Shown here: one piece after another, positions 31,361 to 46,300 of the stretch
How positions within the stretch are numbered: position 1 is the first letter of the stretch
How the letters are laid out: each line of letters starts with the position of its first letter
Assembly: GCA_965153355.1 (NCBI GenBank)
Contig: OZ231126.1
Coordinates: 27,900,001 to 27,964,000, forward strand
DNA length: 64,000 bases
Direction of reading: 5' to 3'
Origin: Flaccisagitta enflata
Lineage: Eukaryota > Chaetognatha > Sagittoidea > Aphragmophora
Made by a program: the position numbers and the translations under genes
Notes under the pieces: generated by a model
What the model saw: only the letters and a program-made list of their open reading frames with translations
Told to the model about the DNA's origin: nothing
The model's database searches: none

Positions 31361-34300
31361 CTGTAAAGCAAAGGGTGAAAAAAACCCCTCTAAACAGTGA
31401 AAATATAACGGTAAGAAAAATCTTGGAGGAAAGAAAAGAAATACAAGAGCAAAAAGGAAACTAGGCCAACACCTTAGTCGCGTGCGGTTGTTTAGACCAT
31501 AAGACCAAAAGACTAAAAGACAAAATGTAAATTGTCTTGAAATAACTTAAAATAACTTAAAATGACTTAAAATGATGTAAAATGACGAAAAAAAGGTAAG
31601 TGTGATGGATGGACCAACCGACGAACCGACCGACAGACCAGGTCATAGAGTCGCGTGCACGCGACTAAAAAAGAAACAAGGCCGGATACACGGGCCAAGA
31701 CGGTGCGCAGGGCGTCATTAATTCTTAGACCTATCCGTAGCTCTATCAGACCTATCCGTAGCTCTATCAGACCTACCTGACCTATCACCAGCTCTATCAG
31801 ACCTATCCCTAGCTCTATCAGACCTATCCTGAGCTCTATCAGACCTATACCTAGCTCTATCAGACCTATCCCTAGCTCTATCAGACCTATCCCTAGCTCT
31901 ATCAGACCTATCCCTAGATCTATCGGACCTAGCCATAGTCCTATTAGACATATCCAACCTATCACCAGCTCTATCAGACCTATCCCCAGCTCTATCAGAC
32001 CTAACCGTAGCTGGTTACTTTAGTGGATGAAATGACGAGTATCATCAATGATGAGCGAAATGAGCTTTCGATTGATCTCAAACATTTTTAGCGATTTTTC
32101 ATTTGAGCGTGACCGACAGATGGACGGACAGAGCCTCTTATAGAGGTGCTATGGCGCATTGAAAAATCATCATATCTTATTTCTGAATCATTTCCAGTGA
32201 TTTCTGCTTCTTTTAGAGATTTTCAACTTGAGCGTTACCGACCGACCGACCGACCGACCGACCGACCAACAGACAGAGCTAGTTATAGAGGTGATACGGC
32301 GCACCTAGAAACGAGAAAAATCTGAATGACCGTTGAAAATTCGCGATTTTACGAAAAATACTCCTATTATCGCTACTTACCAAGACTAGCCAAGCTCGCT
32401 TGTTGCTCTTGAGAGGCGCGTTTAATCCGTCTACGAACCACTGATCGCCCAAGAAATTGCATGCCAAATCCAAATCGCCGTTGTACACCAAAATTCTGAT
32501 CTTTCTTGCCATAAGATTTTTGTAAACATTGGCCATATCCGTATATTGACGGTGATAATGAGCGAAGATATAGTTATTGCAAAAGTCCCATTTCTTCACT
32601 TGCGGCGCAACATGCAAGGCTGAAAGCAATAGGCGATGAACATATTACTCGTCTAAAGAGGAATTGGCTTATTGGCCGCTGGGGAAATTGGAAGGGGCTT
32701 TTAGTCACGTGTCAATGGGTAGGTCCGACCATCCCAAAATTTTGGATGAGAAATCCTTAGAAATGTTTTTTTATGGTCACTCGGCCCGTTCAGTCTCAGT
32801 ACAGCCCCCCACCCCCACCACATTTCTGCCCCATCCCACCTCTCAAGTGACCACTTGTTGGTTCGGTTGTTCATTCATTTTCCAAGCGATGCTAAAAGAG
32901 GGTGTGTCCGAAGATGAGTAAGTAGGTAGGTCTGTCCCTTTCGCGAAATTATGGATGGCGGCCACAATACTAGTCAATACTACCCCTACCCGCTTGTATT
33001 TTTGCCTCTGGCCACCTGCAAGCGACTAATTAGTTGTCTATTATCCGTCTTGTTTTTTTGCAGGGGTGTATATTCTTGAGTCGCTTTTGATTTTTTTCCC
33101 CCCCCTGCCTTTGATTTTCTTCCCCACGACGCGTCGCGTCGCGTTTTTATATCCATGTTTTTCTTTCCCATATAGCAATAAAACTATGTAGTTAAGGCTT
33201 AAATAGTGTTAAATTGTGTTTTACTAATTGAGTTTTATGATTTGGTACTGTAAAAAGTTATATTTTCCCCAAATTTCCTTTTTTTCTCTTTTTTCCCCCT
33301 TTAATTTCCTTCCCCATCTCCAGACCCTTTGATTTTCCCCCCCCCACCGGGGGGGGGGAAAACTCAAGAATATACAGGCCTGTTTTTTTGTTTGTTTTTT
33401 TTTTGGGGGGGGGGGTCGAAATGGGTTACGAATTATTCAATATCGCATTGGTCCGGACATACCTGCTCTCACTTCAGGAGAGTTAAGATATTTGAGCAGG
33501 TCTGAGCCATCCGTGCATGGTGGGTCGGTGTTTTCTTCATCAGAGAATGGGGATACGCTGAAATTACCACGTTCTAGGCGAATGGCAGGATTGTCAACGA
33601 AGAGTGAAGTATGCTGAAGGTTAGAGACAGGGCCTGTGCCTGTGGGTGGACAATAAAAACTGAGTAAAGACTTTACTTTTGGTAATACTTTAACCTTACT
33701 TTTGGTTTACATTACTTAAAGATGATATTTTATCACTACAACACATATTTAAAATAATAGACCCAAAAAAGTACGATTATCTTGCTCAAAAGTATATCGA
33801 CAAGATACAATACAGATCGAATTTTGATCAATTAATGCATTTAAGTTTTGTAAAATGCGACTTCTCCTTTGAGTGACCTTCCTTGGCATCAACTATAGCT
33901 TTCATTGCGCCTTGGTTTGCCTTTGTAAAGCAGATGAAGTTAAGATGGCGTGGTGTTTTCCCACATCTGGAGAGCGATTTTCAGCCTGGCCTTCGATGTG
34001 GCGCTTTCTTAATTCTGCAGCTTCTTAATTTGAATTCACGTCAATTCAATCAGTTAGTGGCCCGGACTGATTCCAGGCCAACCTGGAAACAACTTGACGC
34101 CATGGTGAATGTGTCGCTGTCACGGCGTGGTGCGCAAGAGAATCACTCTCCCTCAACTGGTGTCTTTCAAAAATGCAGTTTTTCCGCTATTCTCTACTTG
34201 AAGTAGTAACTTTGTTTTGCTTGTCATTTCTTGACGACTACACTTAGAGCCATGTGGTTTGCGCCATTCGATTGGAAATTTGATGAACTTTCCAAACGTC

Positions 34301-37300
34301 CCCAATTTTCCTTTGTTTACATAACTTTTTCGGTAGTCATGTCCCATAATGCTTGTCGATTTACATATTAGCAAGATAGTATATTTTAACTATATGGGAG
34401 AAAAATTTGATTTTTCAACTGCGCGGGAAAGAACAGGGGGGGAATCAATCGAAGGTTATGGAACTACTACACAAATAAAATCTTCCCACCTCAAAACAAG
34501 CATCAAGTTTAAAAATGTGCCTCTCCTTAACTGACAATGATACTGACCGTAGAGCGGTCTCATATTAAAAACTTTAAGTAACTCTTTCAAATGGGACCAA
34601 TCTGGTTGTTATAACTTCGTTGGTTAGGAGCAGCACTCTTCCAAAGTTGATGGTAGTTTTCAGATGGGAAGATTTTTAGTCGCGTGCACGCGACTCGACA
34701 ACCCGCTTTGTCCCTCGGTTGGTTGGTTGGTCACGTTTCATTTTTATGATCTTTTTTTTTTTACCTCACTGCTCCTGCCCAAATGGTCTAGTGACTTCAA
34801 ATATGGCCCCTGCCCACCCGCACGCGACTTCGGTAGCCGTGTATCCGGTCTTGCTTTATGTTAAGACTGTCCGGAAGTAGTGGAAGTTAGTCTTCGACTT
34901 TTTGACATATTCGAGAAAAACATAGTTTTCATTTTCTTATGCGAAAATCTAGAAACTCATTCGGTTGATTGGGGTCTCCAATGAAATTGATAGGGTAGGG
35001 GTAGGTGTGACACTCTTCACATTCCCCACCATATCCAGGTCAAGAAGCGCTCGATCGGATGCATTCGACTCCGTGGATCCCGAAGAGGAGGAGAGGCTCT
35101 CTCGCTGTCGATGATTCCAAGATGGCGTCTGCTCGACTGCAGAGTGGAGGAAATCGAGGAAAAGGAGAGAGATCTTCGATCGACGGAGGAAGTGGAGGAA
35201 CGCGCGCGCGCGCCGAAAGCGCTGACTTCCGGTTGAGGATTGATGGACTGTATCTCCTCAACCGCTTAGAGGAGAATAGACTTCGACCCCTCTAACGAAT
35301 TCCCACGACGCGACGGTTTCATTGAATTTTGTTCCATTGCTGCCAAATAATTTCAAATCTCGTGATGCTTTGATTAAATTTGTTATTTATTCCTAGGTTA
35401 AGTAAAAGTAGCTTCCCTGACTCTCTTACTGACATTCGACTTCACAATCTCAGTTAAAGACTCGATTTTGATGCTTTTTCCCCGACTTCCCTGCCCTGCG
35501 CCTAGATTGGAAACCGTTCGACAACATCCGTGTAAGTCCTTGACCTTTTACCTTTTTGGCGCGTTTACAGAAGTATCCTTCATTGATGTACAGAGTTTGT
35601 CCTAACCTTTTTCTTTCTCTCTGTCCATCAGGATTCCACGAATAGACTGATTTCGCGGACAACTTGACTGCTCATCTCAACAATTCGTTCTAAGCGGGTG
35701 TACGTTCCAAATCATTAGCGCAGCTACGCAGTGGAGTCAGTTCTCGCGATTACGCATCAGGAGCTTGATAAGAAATCAAGACGTTAAACGCTCTCAATTC
35801 GTGGAATCAAAAACCATCAACGATCCACGCAACGTCAACGATGTCGACCGCCAACAACAACGCCAACACCGACGCGACGTCAATGCCGCCACCTTCGCTG
35901 CCCAATCAACGCAGGAAGGCTTTCTGACCAACCGACTGCGTGTCCGTCGTTTCCGACTCGTCCGTCTATGCGGGCGCAATGGACCCCGTAGCCACGACGC
36001 TTCGCGGATTACGAAAGGCTCTACGCAACACGCGCAACGCCTACATGTCGTCGTTGAAAACCGCCGATACCCTTAACGATGACGATATTTTGGACTTTTA
36101 CCAAGATATGGACTGCCTTCGAAAGGAAGTGTGGTTAGCGGCGTGGCGATTGATCAATACGACGAAGACTTACGCACACGCAGAATCGACGAACAACCCC
36201 GACAAAGCGGCGTCATTGTTGTCGACAGCCGAAAGCTCATTGACGGAGGTACGGAAACTGTGGGACGCGTCATGCTTCCACGACAAAAACACTTTTGCGT
36301 CGCATCTGTTCCTGCCGACCTACCACGACATCCACGACGAGTCACCAGAGACTGGAACAAAACGCGCTCTCGAGATGACGATGGGGTCGTCGACGATTTC
36401 GTCCAATCTTTCACGACGACGCAAATCAACGCCGAACGTGACCGGCGACATGAAGACGCGGAGAGGACGACTTGCCCGTCGGCACGGAAGCAGCGAATCT
36501 CAATGCAGCGGAGCAACGTCACAACGCGCCGCCCCACACGCCAGGCGCGTTAGAAGACGCCGAAGAGATACGCATAAACTTTGAACCTCCAACACCGGTG
36601 ACGCCGGCAAAATCACGTTTTTTGTCGGCCAGAGACGATGAAGACGACGACACCAGCGACGCAATGGAAACGTCATGGCCGGACGCTGACGCCAACCTCC
36701 CTCCAGGCGCCGTCGGCGGCGCCCCTCCCACACAAGACCTTCTCAACATGTTACAACAGTCGATTGCCGACGGTGACAGAGTCGCTCAAGGCGACGCGAT
36801 GGTGCAAGTCGTCGGACGTCTCGTCGACGACGTTAACCAAGTTCGACGCTCGGTGGCGAGAGAAGCACGCGCGAACACGAGATTCCGTCTCAGCTCGCGC
36901 TCTGTATCTCAACAACGGGAAGAGAACGCCCGGCAGATGACGGCAAACATCGCATTAAACGCAGCCGTTAATGCCCGAACAGATGCGGTCACGGCCGGAA
37001 TCGACGAGAGGAAAAGAAGGGAGGAGGAGGAGAGGAGGAAGAAGGAGAAGGAGGAGGAGGAAAGACAACGCATCCACGCTGAAGAAGTGAGAAGGAAGGC
37101 AGAGGAGACAAGAAAGGGGCAAGAGGAGAAAAGGAGGATAAACTTGAAGAACAAGATGGCACTGGAGAAAAGAGAGAAAGAGGAGAAAGAAGAAAAGAAA
37201 AGGAAAGAAGCGGAAAGGAAAGCAGAGGAGGAGAGAAGGAAGGCGGTGGCTAAGAGAGACGCGGAAGAAAGGAAGAAGATGGAGGAGAAGAAAAGACGCG

Positions 37301-40300
37301 AAGAAAGGAAAAAGGAGGAAGAGAAGAAAAGGAAAGAAGAGGAGGAGAGGAAGAAGAGAGAAGCGCAAAAGAAAAGTCAGCAAAGACAACTGCCATCCAA
37401 GACGCCGCCCTCAACCGCACGTGAACATCCTCTCCACGAGCAATTGCGCACGAGACAAGATGCAGCGGAGCAAGAAAAGAACGCGATGGATCACGCGGAC
37501 GCAATGGCAAGAGTCCAACAACTGATCAGCGATCTCAACCTGGAGGACAGCGTCGTTTTGCAGACACGTGTTCAGCCGCGCAAATCGACGCCGCCATCAC
37601 CAAGCTCACCCGTCATCGTCCACCAAATCGCGGGTGATCTTCCAGCTCCGCAAGCATCCCGCAACACACGCGGAAGTCAACGCCCTCTGGTCGACGACGT
37701 CTTCGACGACGAAGGGTTCGAACGCGTCGACAGACGGAAGTCGAGAAAGACGCCGCCCCCAACGCCGTCGCCTCCTAGATATCAAAGACGTCAAACCGGA
37801 AGTGACTCCGCGCGAAACGGCCTCGCGCATTCGCAATCCTTCGCCGAGAGGATGAACGCGGTGTCCTTCATCGATAACCCGATTGCCTACGACGCCCGCG
37901 TCAGAGCGAAGGACGTGGGATTGAGGGAGATGCGCGCAGCACGCCCAAGAGAAGCGTATGGATACCTCGAGCCAATCGACTATATCATCGCCAAATCCAA
38001 GTTTGAAAATGCCGCCTCTAACATCGAGCTAGACGAAATTGATAAAGTGACTGAATTGGCCAACGTCTTCGCGAATCCAGCGAAGGAAATTATCGACGGT
38101 CAACAACTCATCATCAAGGCGCACAATATGCGCCGCGTCTACAGCACCTTGTGGAAACGCCTGGACGAAATGTTCAACACGAGCGTCAATCCGTTCCAAT
38201 CGGCCGTCGATAGCATCTGCAGGAAAAGAAAGGTCCCAGAAAACGACATGAAAGCCCATCAAGCGTTGATTGGCACGTTGTACAAACTGGAAAGCGTCGC
38301 AGAACTGCTGAATGCAACTGGGGAGTGTGATCGTGACGTCCACATCCGCCGCATCATCAACGCGTAGGTGCCACATATCTCGACTGACTATTGGAAAGCA
38401 AGCGCTCGTGAACAAGCTCGCCACGGCACGGCTTACGGCTTCCAAGAACTCATCGAGGAGGTGAAGCATTGGGTATCGTTCAACAACCTCAAAGAACCGA
38501 CACGCATGGCGCCGAAACCGACAAAGGTTGCAGCGACGGCAGTCGGTCCGGCGACCTTCAAGGAACAGCTCAACTCACCGCCGAAGCAACAACCCAATGA
38601 CATCTGCAACATTTGTGGAGGTCGCCACCACTCCCATTCGTGTCATGTTTCGGAAGCCATCCCATCAGCAGAGGATCGTGTGAAGAAGTTGGCGGAGAAA
38701 CGTCTATGCTTTCATTGTTTCTGCCCAAACCATTCAGCGCGTGACTGCAAAGACAAGCCGACGTGTTCATCCTGTAATAAGAGACACGCAACTCTGCTGC
38801 ATGATCGCCAATTCAAGCTGAGAGGAAATGGGGAAGGAATCACGTTTAAGACGCCAAATCCCGCCGCATTAGCCGCAGCCGCCGCCGCCTCCAAAACCGT
38901 TCCTCCAGCGCCCCCAAGCAGCTCGTCGACGGACGACTCTGCATCTGATGAAGGAAGAGTGATGGAGGCGTGACTCGCTGCTACCTCCGCGATGAGGACG
39001 GTAGTTGCGGAGGATGATGTCACGCGACCGATTGTCCCCGTAAAGATCACCAACGCGTCGACGGGCCGTTCCACCATAGTGTTGGGGATGATTGACAGCG
39101 GTGCGGATCGTGACGTTTTATCGCTTCAAATCGTTAAAAAATTAGACTTACCAACCGAAAAGATGCTGATGCGCGTGCATACGGTCAATTGTGAAGTGGT
39201 GGAGGAGAAAGTCTTAGCGTCCTTTATCCTTTCATCGATTGATGAGGAATACAATGTCCACATCAGTAACGCATTAACGGGAGAATTATTGACGGGTGAA
39301 GCGGATATTGCTCCATGCCAACGCGACTTCACAAATCAATCTCATCTTCGCAACGTTCCATTTCCAAAAGTAAATGGTCCTGTCCAATTGATCATCGGCG
39401 CCGCCCATTACGACGCGACGATGCCTGTGGAGGCAAGAAGAGGTCCATTGGGATCTTTGACAGCCTTCAGATGCGGTTTTGGATGGACTGTAGCAGGAAA
39501 GAGTGGACGAAAATCTGATGATACCGCTGTCATTAACGCAATCCATGTGGATAACGTCGCATTGAGCAAATCTCTCGACCGCATGTTCTACCATGACTTC
39601 GCCATTGTATCGGAGGAAGAAATGGGCCAGTCTGAAGAGAATCGTCGCGCTGTAAAACGGGTGATGGAGACGATATACTTCGACGAGAATCTCCAGAAAT
39701 ATGTCGTGGGGCTTCCATGGCTGTATGAGAAAGAGAAAATCGTCGAAATTATCAAGTCTGTAAATGCACGTGCGATGACGATCAAAAGGACAAAAAGCCT
39801 CCGATATAAACTCTCAAACGACCATGACCTCTGCAATCGCGTCTTCAAAGAAATGGACAAATTTGTAGCCACGGGCGTGGCGATAGAGATTGATCCGAAG
39901 AACGACGATGCAACCATCTCATCGCCACGCTGGTATTTACCCATCCATGTGGTGGAGGAAAGGAATAAAACGCGGATTTGTCACGATGGACGCGCGGAGA
40001 CTGGCGGCATTTGCCTCAATGAGCTACTGATTGGAGGCCCTAATATCATGAACGTGTTGACTGAAGTTCTTATGAAATTTCGCCTTCATAAAATCGGTCT
40101 TATGACCGATATTAAGGCGTTTTTTCATAATGTCCGCGTCTATCCTGAGGACGCGGACACGTTCAGATATATGTGGTTCACTGACAAAAGCATGAGAGAA
40201 GCAGTCGTGATGCTCTTCTTGGCGCACATCTTTGGATCAGTCTCATCAAGTCTCGTCACCAGCTATGTTTTACGCCATCATGCAGAAAAGGTCAAACCAG

Positions 40301-43300
40301 ACTTCCCAGAAAATGTCTACGAAATGTTGAGACATGCCTTCTACGTTGATGACGGCTCTGGTGGTGCGGATTCAGTTGACGAGGCACTGCAGTTGAAGCA
40401 AGATCTCATCGCCGCCATGAAGAGCGGCGGATTTACTTTAACCAAGTGGAAGTCGAACGCGGTGGAAGTGATGGACGAGGATCCGAATGTCGCGGTCGAC
40501 TTGAGCGCCAAACTCGAGGAGCCAACGAAGGTCTTGGGGGTCCAATGGTTGCCGTCGACGGACTGCTTCATCTTCAGATGCGATCCAGAAGCGTGTAAGA
40601 GGGTGGCAACAACTCCTCGCGAATTGGTCTCCATGCAAGCCGACAACTATGATCCACTAGGATTCACAGCGCCCCGCGCCCTTGAAGGGAGAAGGTGTCT
40701 CCAGTTGACGAGAGCTTCCGAGAAAGGATGGGATTCGACGATGGAGGAGGCGTTGATCAAACGCTTCGCCAAATGGTATTCTGCGACTCCATTGCTGATC
40801 CAAATTGAAATTCCGCGCCATATCGAGTGGGGCATCGTTAAGGCCATTCGACGAGAAGTTCACATCTTCTGCGACGCCGCCATCCCTGGATTTGGAGTAG
40901 TGGGCTATTGGTTGGTGGAAGACGAGGATGGAACAATCCGCGTTACCATCTTGTGCGCCAAGGCCCACGTCGTCCCTCTTGATGCGTCAAAAGCGTCGCA
41001 CCACAATTCGGTGCCGAGGTTAGAAATGACAGCGGCAGAGAAAGCGGTGAAACTCAAACTTTTCATCAAGAGAACCATTCCAAAGGTGACCGAGGATATG
41101 GTGACGTTCTGGTCAGATTCAGAGGCTGTGCTGAAGATGATTTTTGACCATAAGTCTAAACGCCCGAGCTTCTTTGCAAACCGACTTTCAAAAATCCACA
41201 GCGGCTCAAGTGATTCTCAATGGAGATGGGTTGACACGGACAACAACCCCGCGGACTATTGTTCGCGGGGTATTGACGCCGGCGACAAGGACAAATGGGA
41301 CATTTTCCATTTTGGTCCAAAGTTTCTCTACCTCCCCAAATCTGAGTGGCCGACAATGAATATTGCGACGGCGCCGGAGGCATCAATCAACGCCGTCGCG
41401 ACAGGAGCGGTGGAAGAAGAGGAGGGGGAAAAGGAAAAGGAAATGTTCGCCTATGCAGTGGCTGCCCGTTGCCAGGAATGGGTGGCAAAATTGCGTTTGA
41501 TCGCCGTGATTGTGAAGTGTGCGCAGCGATGGAGACAGAAGGTGAAGGCAAAGACTAGAGCAGCGGCGACGACGCTGCAAAATCCCTACTCTGTATCTAT
41601 GGCTGAATTGTACGACGCACAACGCCGCTTGATCAACGCAATCCAGTTCAAACATTTCCACGGAGAGATAACTAAGTTGAAGGCGGTGGGAAAAACGACG
41701 CCGCTGATCAACGACGCCGGCGCCAAAGTTATCTGCAAGACTCTACGCCATCACAATCCGGTTGTCGACGATAAAGGGACGATGCGTGTCGGAAGCAGAC
41801 TTGTAAACGCGGACATTGGCCATGATGAGAAATACCCGATGATTCTCCCTTCGAAGGATCCGAACGTCGCCTCTCTGATTCGCCACGTCCACCATCAGGA
41901 TCTCCACGCGGGCCCAAAACACGTCTTATGCCAACTGCGACGCTTCGTGTGGATTCTTCGAGGTCTCCAAGCAGTGAAGACAGTTATCCACCATTGCGTC
42001 ACGTGCCAAAGGAACTTCAAAGATCCTATGAAGCAGCAAATGGCGCCTCTTCCTTAACGACGGCTCATTCCAACAGCGCCCTTCGAGGAGGTGGGACTTG
42101 ACTGTATGGGTCACTTCCTGGTGAAACTGAACGGCAGGGCGGATCATAAAGTCTGGGCAGTGGTATTTACCTGCATGGTTTCGAGGGCGGTGCATGTGGA
42201 GGTGTTGTTTAAAATGGACACAGAGGCAATGATCAACGCCATCATTCGATTCGCGGCGAGACGACAAACGGTGCGTCGATTCATCTCCGACTGTGGCACC
42301 AACCTGGTTGGAGCAAATCGCGTCATGAAGGAGGAGATGCAGTCGTGGAACGCGTCGTCGACGGTGGCTCTTCAGCAGCATGGACTCCAATGGGACTTCA
42401 TTCCTCCTGGGACTCCCCATTACGGCGGCGTATGGGAAAGGGTCGTATCCCTTTTCAAAAAACATTTGGCATCCATTACTTCCGGTCACGTGCTCCATTA
42501 CGATGTCTTCCAAACGGCAGTGATCGAGGTGGAAGGAATTCTCAACCGCCGACCTCTCACGCCTTTGAGCGACGACCCTAGCGATACATCGGCGCTGAGG
42601 CCGGTGAACATCTTGCATCCGTCTACGTTCTCACACTCGTCGGCAGCTATTCTCCCTCCAGAGACCGGAAACGACGCCGTGGGAACGAGATGCCGATGGA
42701 GAAACGCACAGGCCCGTGTCGACGCCTTCTGGAAGGTATGGCGCGCCGAATACCTTCAGTTGCTGCACGCAAGGAGCAAATGGACAAAATCGGAAGTTAA
42801 CATCAAAAAAGATGCATTGGTCATCATCGTTGACGAGACGCTTCATCGGCATCAGTGGTCTTTGGGACGCGTCGTCGAAGTGGAAGGATCTGGTGATCAT
42901 GTCCGGAAAGCACAGATCCTACGCCCCGACGGCAAGATCGTCCTCAAGGATCGGTCGAAGATTGTCCGATTGGAGCTGGATTCAGATTAAAAACGGATAA
43001 GTGTGAAGAGAGAGAGAGAAAGTAGACCAGAGAGAAGCATAAGTGTTTCTATTTGTAAAGACTACACATGGAAATGAGGGTTTCTTTCTCTCATGAATTT
43101 TTGGTCTTGTTTACTTTTTCTCAGTCGGTCTGTCTGATATGTTTTTGTGTGTGATTACGGGAGAGAGAGAGGTACATGGTGCCCCCAGTCAGTTGAGAAT
43201 GTCCGCATGATTGACTGACAATCTAAATTTTGCCATGCCATTTCAATCTCGTATTGACCATATAGAGGCATTCGTTCGTTCATTTTCTTTTCTGTTTTAT

Positions 43301-46300
43301 CCATATCGTTGACTGTTGAGTGTGGAGGTCATTTGAGGCGCTGATCGAAGAGTTTTATTTCTTTATTTGCGTATACCATTTAACCTTCCTTCGATGTCAA
43401 TGAATATGTCTTCCCTTTTCCGTTTGATTACACCTCGAAATCTGAATTTTCTCCAAAAACAGGCGTTTACACTATCTTACGCTAAAAGCTTCCCCTTGTC
43501 GGTATCGTCGCATAACTGTTGCAGTAAAGATCCATCGTGTCGCAGCAGAACAACCAAGGCACGCCAGACGAGATCCGCGACGCGAGGAGGCAGCGAATGG
43601 CGCTTGCCCAGGACGAGTTGGTGAGAAATCATGAGGAGGAGACGAGGAGGATGGAGGAGGAACGGGCGAGGGTGGAAGAGGAGAAGAGGAAAGTGGAGGA
43701 AGAGAAGAACGACCCGGAGAAGAAGAGGAGGAGGCAGGAGCAGGAGTCCAGGGCAGCGTCCCTCAGAGAACAACGTCGGCTTCGCGGGTTGCAACAGTCT
43801 GCTGTTGGAGGAGCTGATGACGTCATCGACGGGGTCAGCCATCTCTTCAACAGCTCGTCTTCCGGTGCGTGGACCGTTACGGACCCTATTCCTGCTTGGG
43901 CCCTCAACGCGTTCGATGCCAACACCTTCGCCGACAAGCGCGCCGCCAGTGAAGCGCGTCGTCAAGCCGACGATGCGCTCCGGGCGGAAAGAAAGGCGAG
44001 AAGAAATCAAGCTGCCAACGAAAGCTTCGATACGGCAGTTTCGGGAGTGGAAGCCTCATGGGGGATTCGACGTCGGAGTCAACCACGGACGCCCCCCCGC
44101 CGCCACGTGGAGCAGAAGGAGTAGAGCGACAAGATTTAAATGACCCTAACAACTTGGACTTTGACGATGACGACGACGACGACGATGACGATGACAATTA
44201 CGAAACTCAGGATGACAGTGAGGATGATGACATGGATACTCACGAACATGACGGAAGGGGAGAGGGACTTCCTCCCGGGGAGGTTGCTCAACCCGCCCTT
44301 ACAGGCCCCCAAGGGGTATTGACTGCTCCTCCTCTTGCTCCCCCAATTCTGCCGCCGCCGCCGCAGACGTCGCAGGCGGTCGTGGAGTCGTCGACGTTAC
44401 AAGTAACGCCGGCCGCAGACTCGACCGTACCGGCGCCGTTTCAAGCATCACCTGACGCGACGCTGGTGATCCCGCCGCACATCAGTGACCTGTCCTCCAT
44501 CTCGCAGGAACAAGGAGTCGAATTGGTGAAGATCTACAACGCCCAAGTCGACGCCCTCATCGAACGGAAGCACACTGCGATGTACCACGACAAGCAGCGT
44601 AGCTTACGTGCGGAGAGAGATGCCCTTCATCCACAAGCCGAGCGAAGGGCATATGTTCCTACGCAAATCATCAGAGACGAATTAGTCGAAGAGGACGGAG
44701 AGATTGCGACGGTTGAAACTCGCGAGACGCTTCAATTGTGTAAAATCATCAACATCAGATCAATTGGAGCAACGGCGGACATGGGAAATGGGACTTTGAG
44801 AGACATTTCCCGTGGAAAAGCCTCAAATCAGAGAAAAAGACGACGTGAAGGAGCCGCTCGTCGGATCGCGGAGGCTACGCGTTCGACCGGAAGTGGCAGC
44901 GATCAGCGTCAGACGCCCGTGACGCAGGATCCTCCACAACATCATCCGAGAGACGATCGACGAGCCAAAGCTGGCGGCAACAATCTACAAATCGAAGTGA
45001 GTGAGAAGAGACGTCGGGTGAGCAGGGGTGGACCGCCGGATGCATCCGCATCGTTGTCATCGACGGTGATGGATGGTCCTGCGAGATTACCACATGGTCC
45101 TGCTCCCCAGCCTCCTCCTCCTCAACGCCAGCGGTCACGTGACATTTCACCAATCCGTGTCCCAACTCAAACGACGACGACAACGAATAACCAAGGGGGT
45201 GCGCTCGCAGGGGCAGCCGCAAATCTGCCCCCACCTCCTCCTCCTCCCGTCAACGACGACCAACAGCGACGAGAGGAGCAAAACGCCAACAAAAAGAAGA
45301 GAAATCGTCGTCCAAAAAGGAAGTCTGGGGATGCGTCGATGTCCAACAGGTCGTCAACGTCGACTGCATCCGCTTCTTCTCCTTCACATCGCCCTCCCCA
45401 ATCGCCGGAAGACCTTCTGACCGAGAAGATGTTGGCCATCGCCATCAAGCTGCCAAATCATCCTCGGCCAAAGGACATTCAAAAAGTTGTAGACATTCTT
45501 CCGGCGGCATTCTATCCCAACTCATCTCCGATGGATCGCGCGATCCACGCTGCCGATCACGCCGCGGATAGAGCCAGATTGGCGAGGAAGCTTATCGAAC
45601 AGTACAATTTTAGGATGAAAGTTGTCGGTGAGCATGACGCAAAGGTTGCTCAGATGGCCCACGTCCACGCTGAGTTCTCTCAGCCCGACGGACAGATGCC
45701 TTCGACTTCCGGCACTCAACGCCACTCCGCGTCGTCGAGCAACCACGCGCCACCTTCCGGCAGAAACCCCCCTCCACGCCACAGTAGGAAAGACGACGCG
45801 CCATCCTATCGTGGAGGCAAGGGCGGCAGGGGTAAAGGCCGGAAGTAGAGGGTCTCGTCGCCATGATCCCGGCCATCATCTTCCCACTTCAATCGCGCGT
45901 ATCATACCGACGTTTCACGTCGTCGCGGAAGACTAGCGGTTGATCATCCAATGGCGACTCGAGATGCTTCCGGTGACGGACAGGCCGGCCGTCCTCGCTT
46001 CTCTAGAGGGCGGTCGGGGGAGGGGGTCCCACCGGGGACCCCCCTGCGACCCTCCCGCGTAAGTGTCGAGGGGTAGGGGGGGTCTTGAATTGCTCATGAA
46101 TCAATTGTACCAAATTAGAATATTAAGCGTATGATTTGAGGAATGAGAATCAGTTGTAACTCTCCAAATCCGTTTCTCCATGCCCATCCCGGGTGTGGGG
46201 GAATCCCCCCTCCCACTTACCTTTCAGAGACGCACGTGCTGGAGTGATGGACAATCCTAACGGGGCGTTGGTACGTAGAATAGTATAGTGTATACATTAG

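Noticed and set aside
43528-45848. An envelope gene in the BEL/Pao element
   Set aside because: No signal peptide, transmembrane segment or cysteine-rich ectodomain in either 3' frame.
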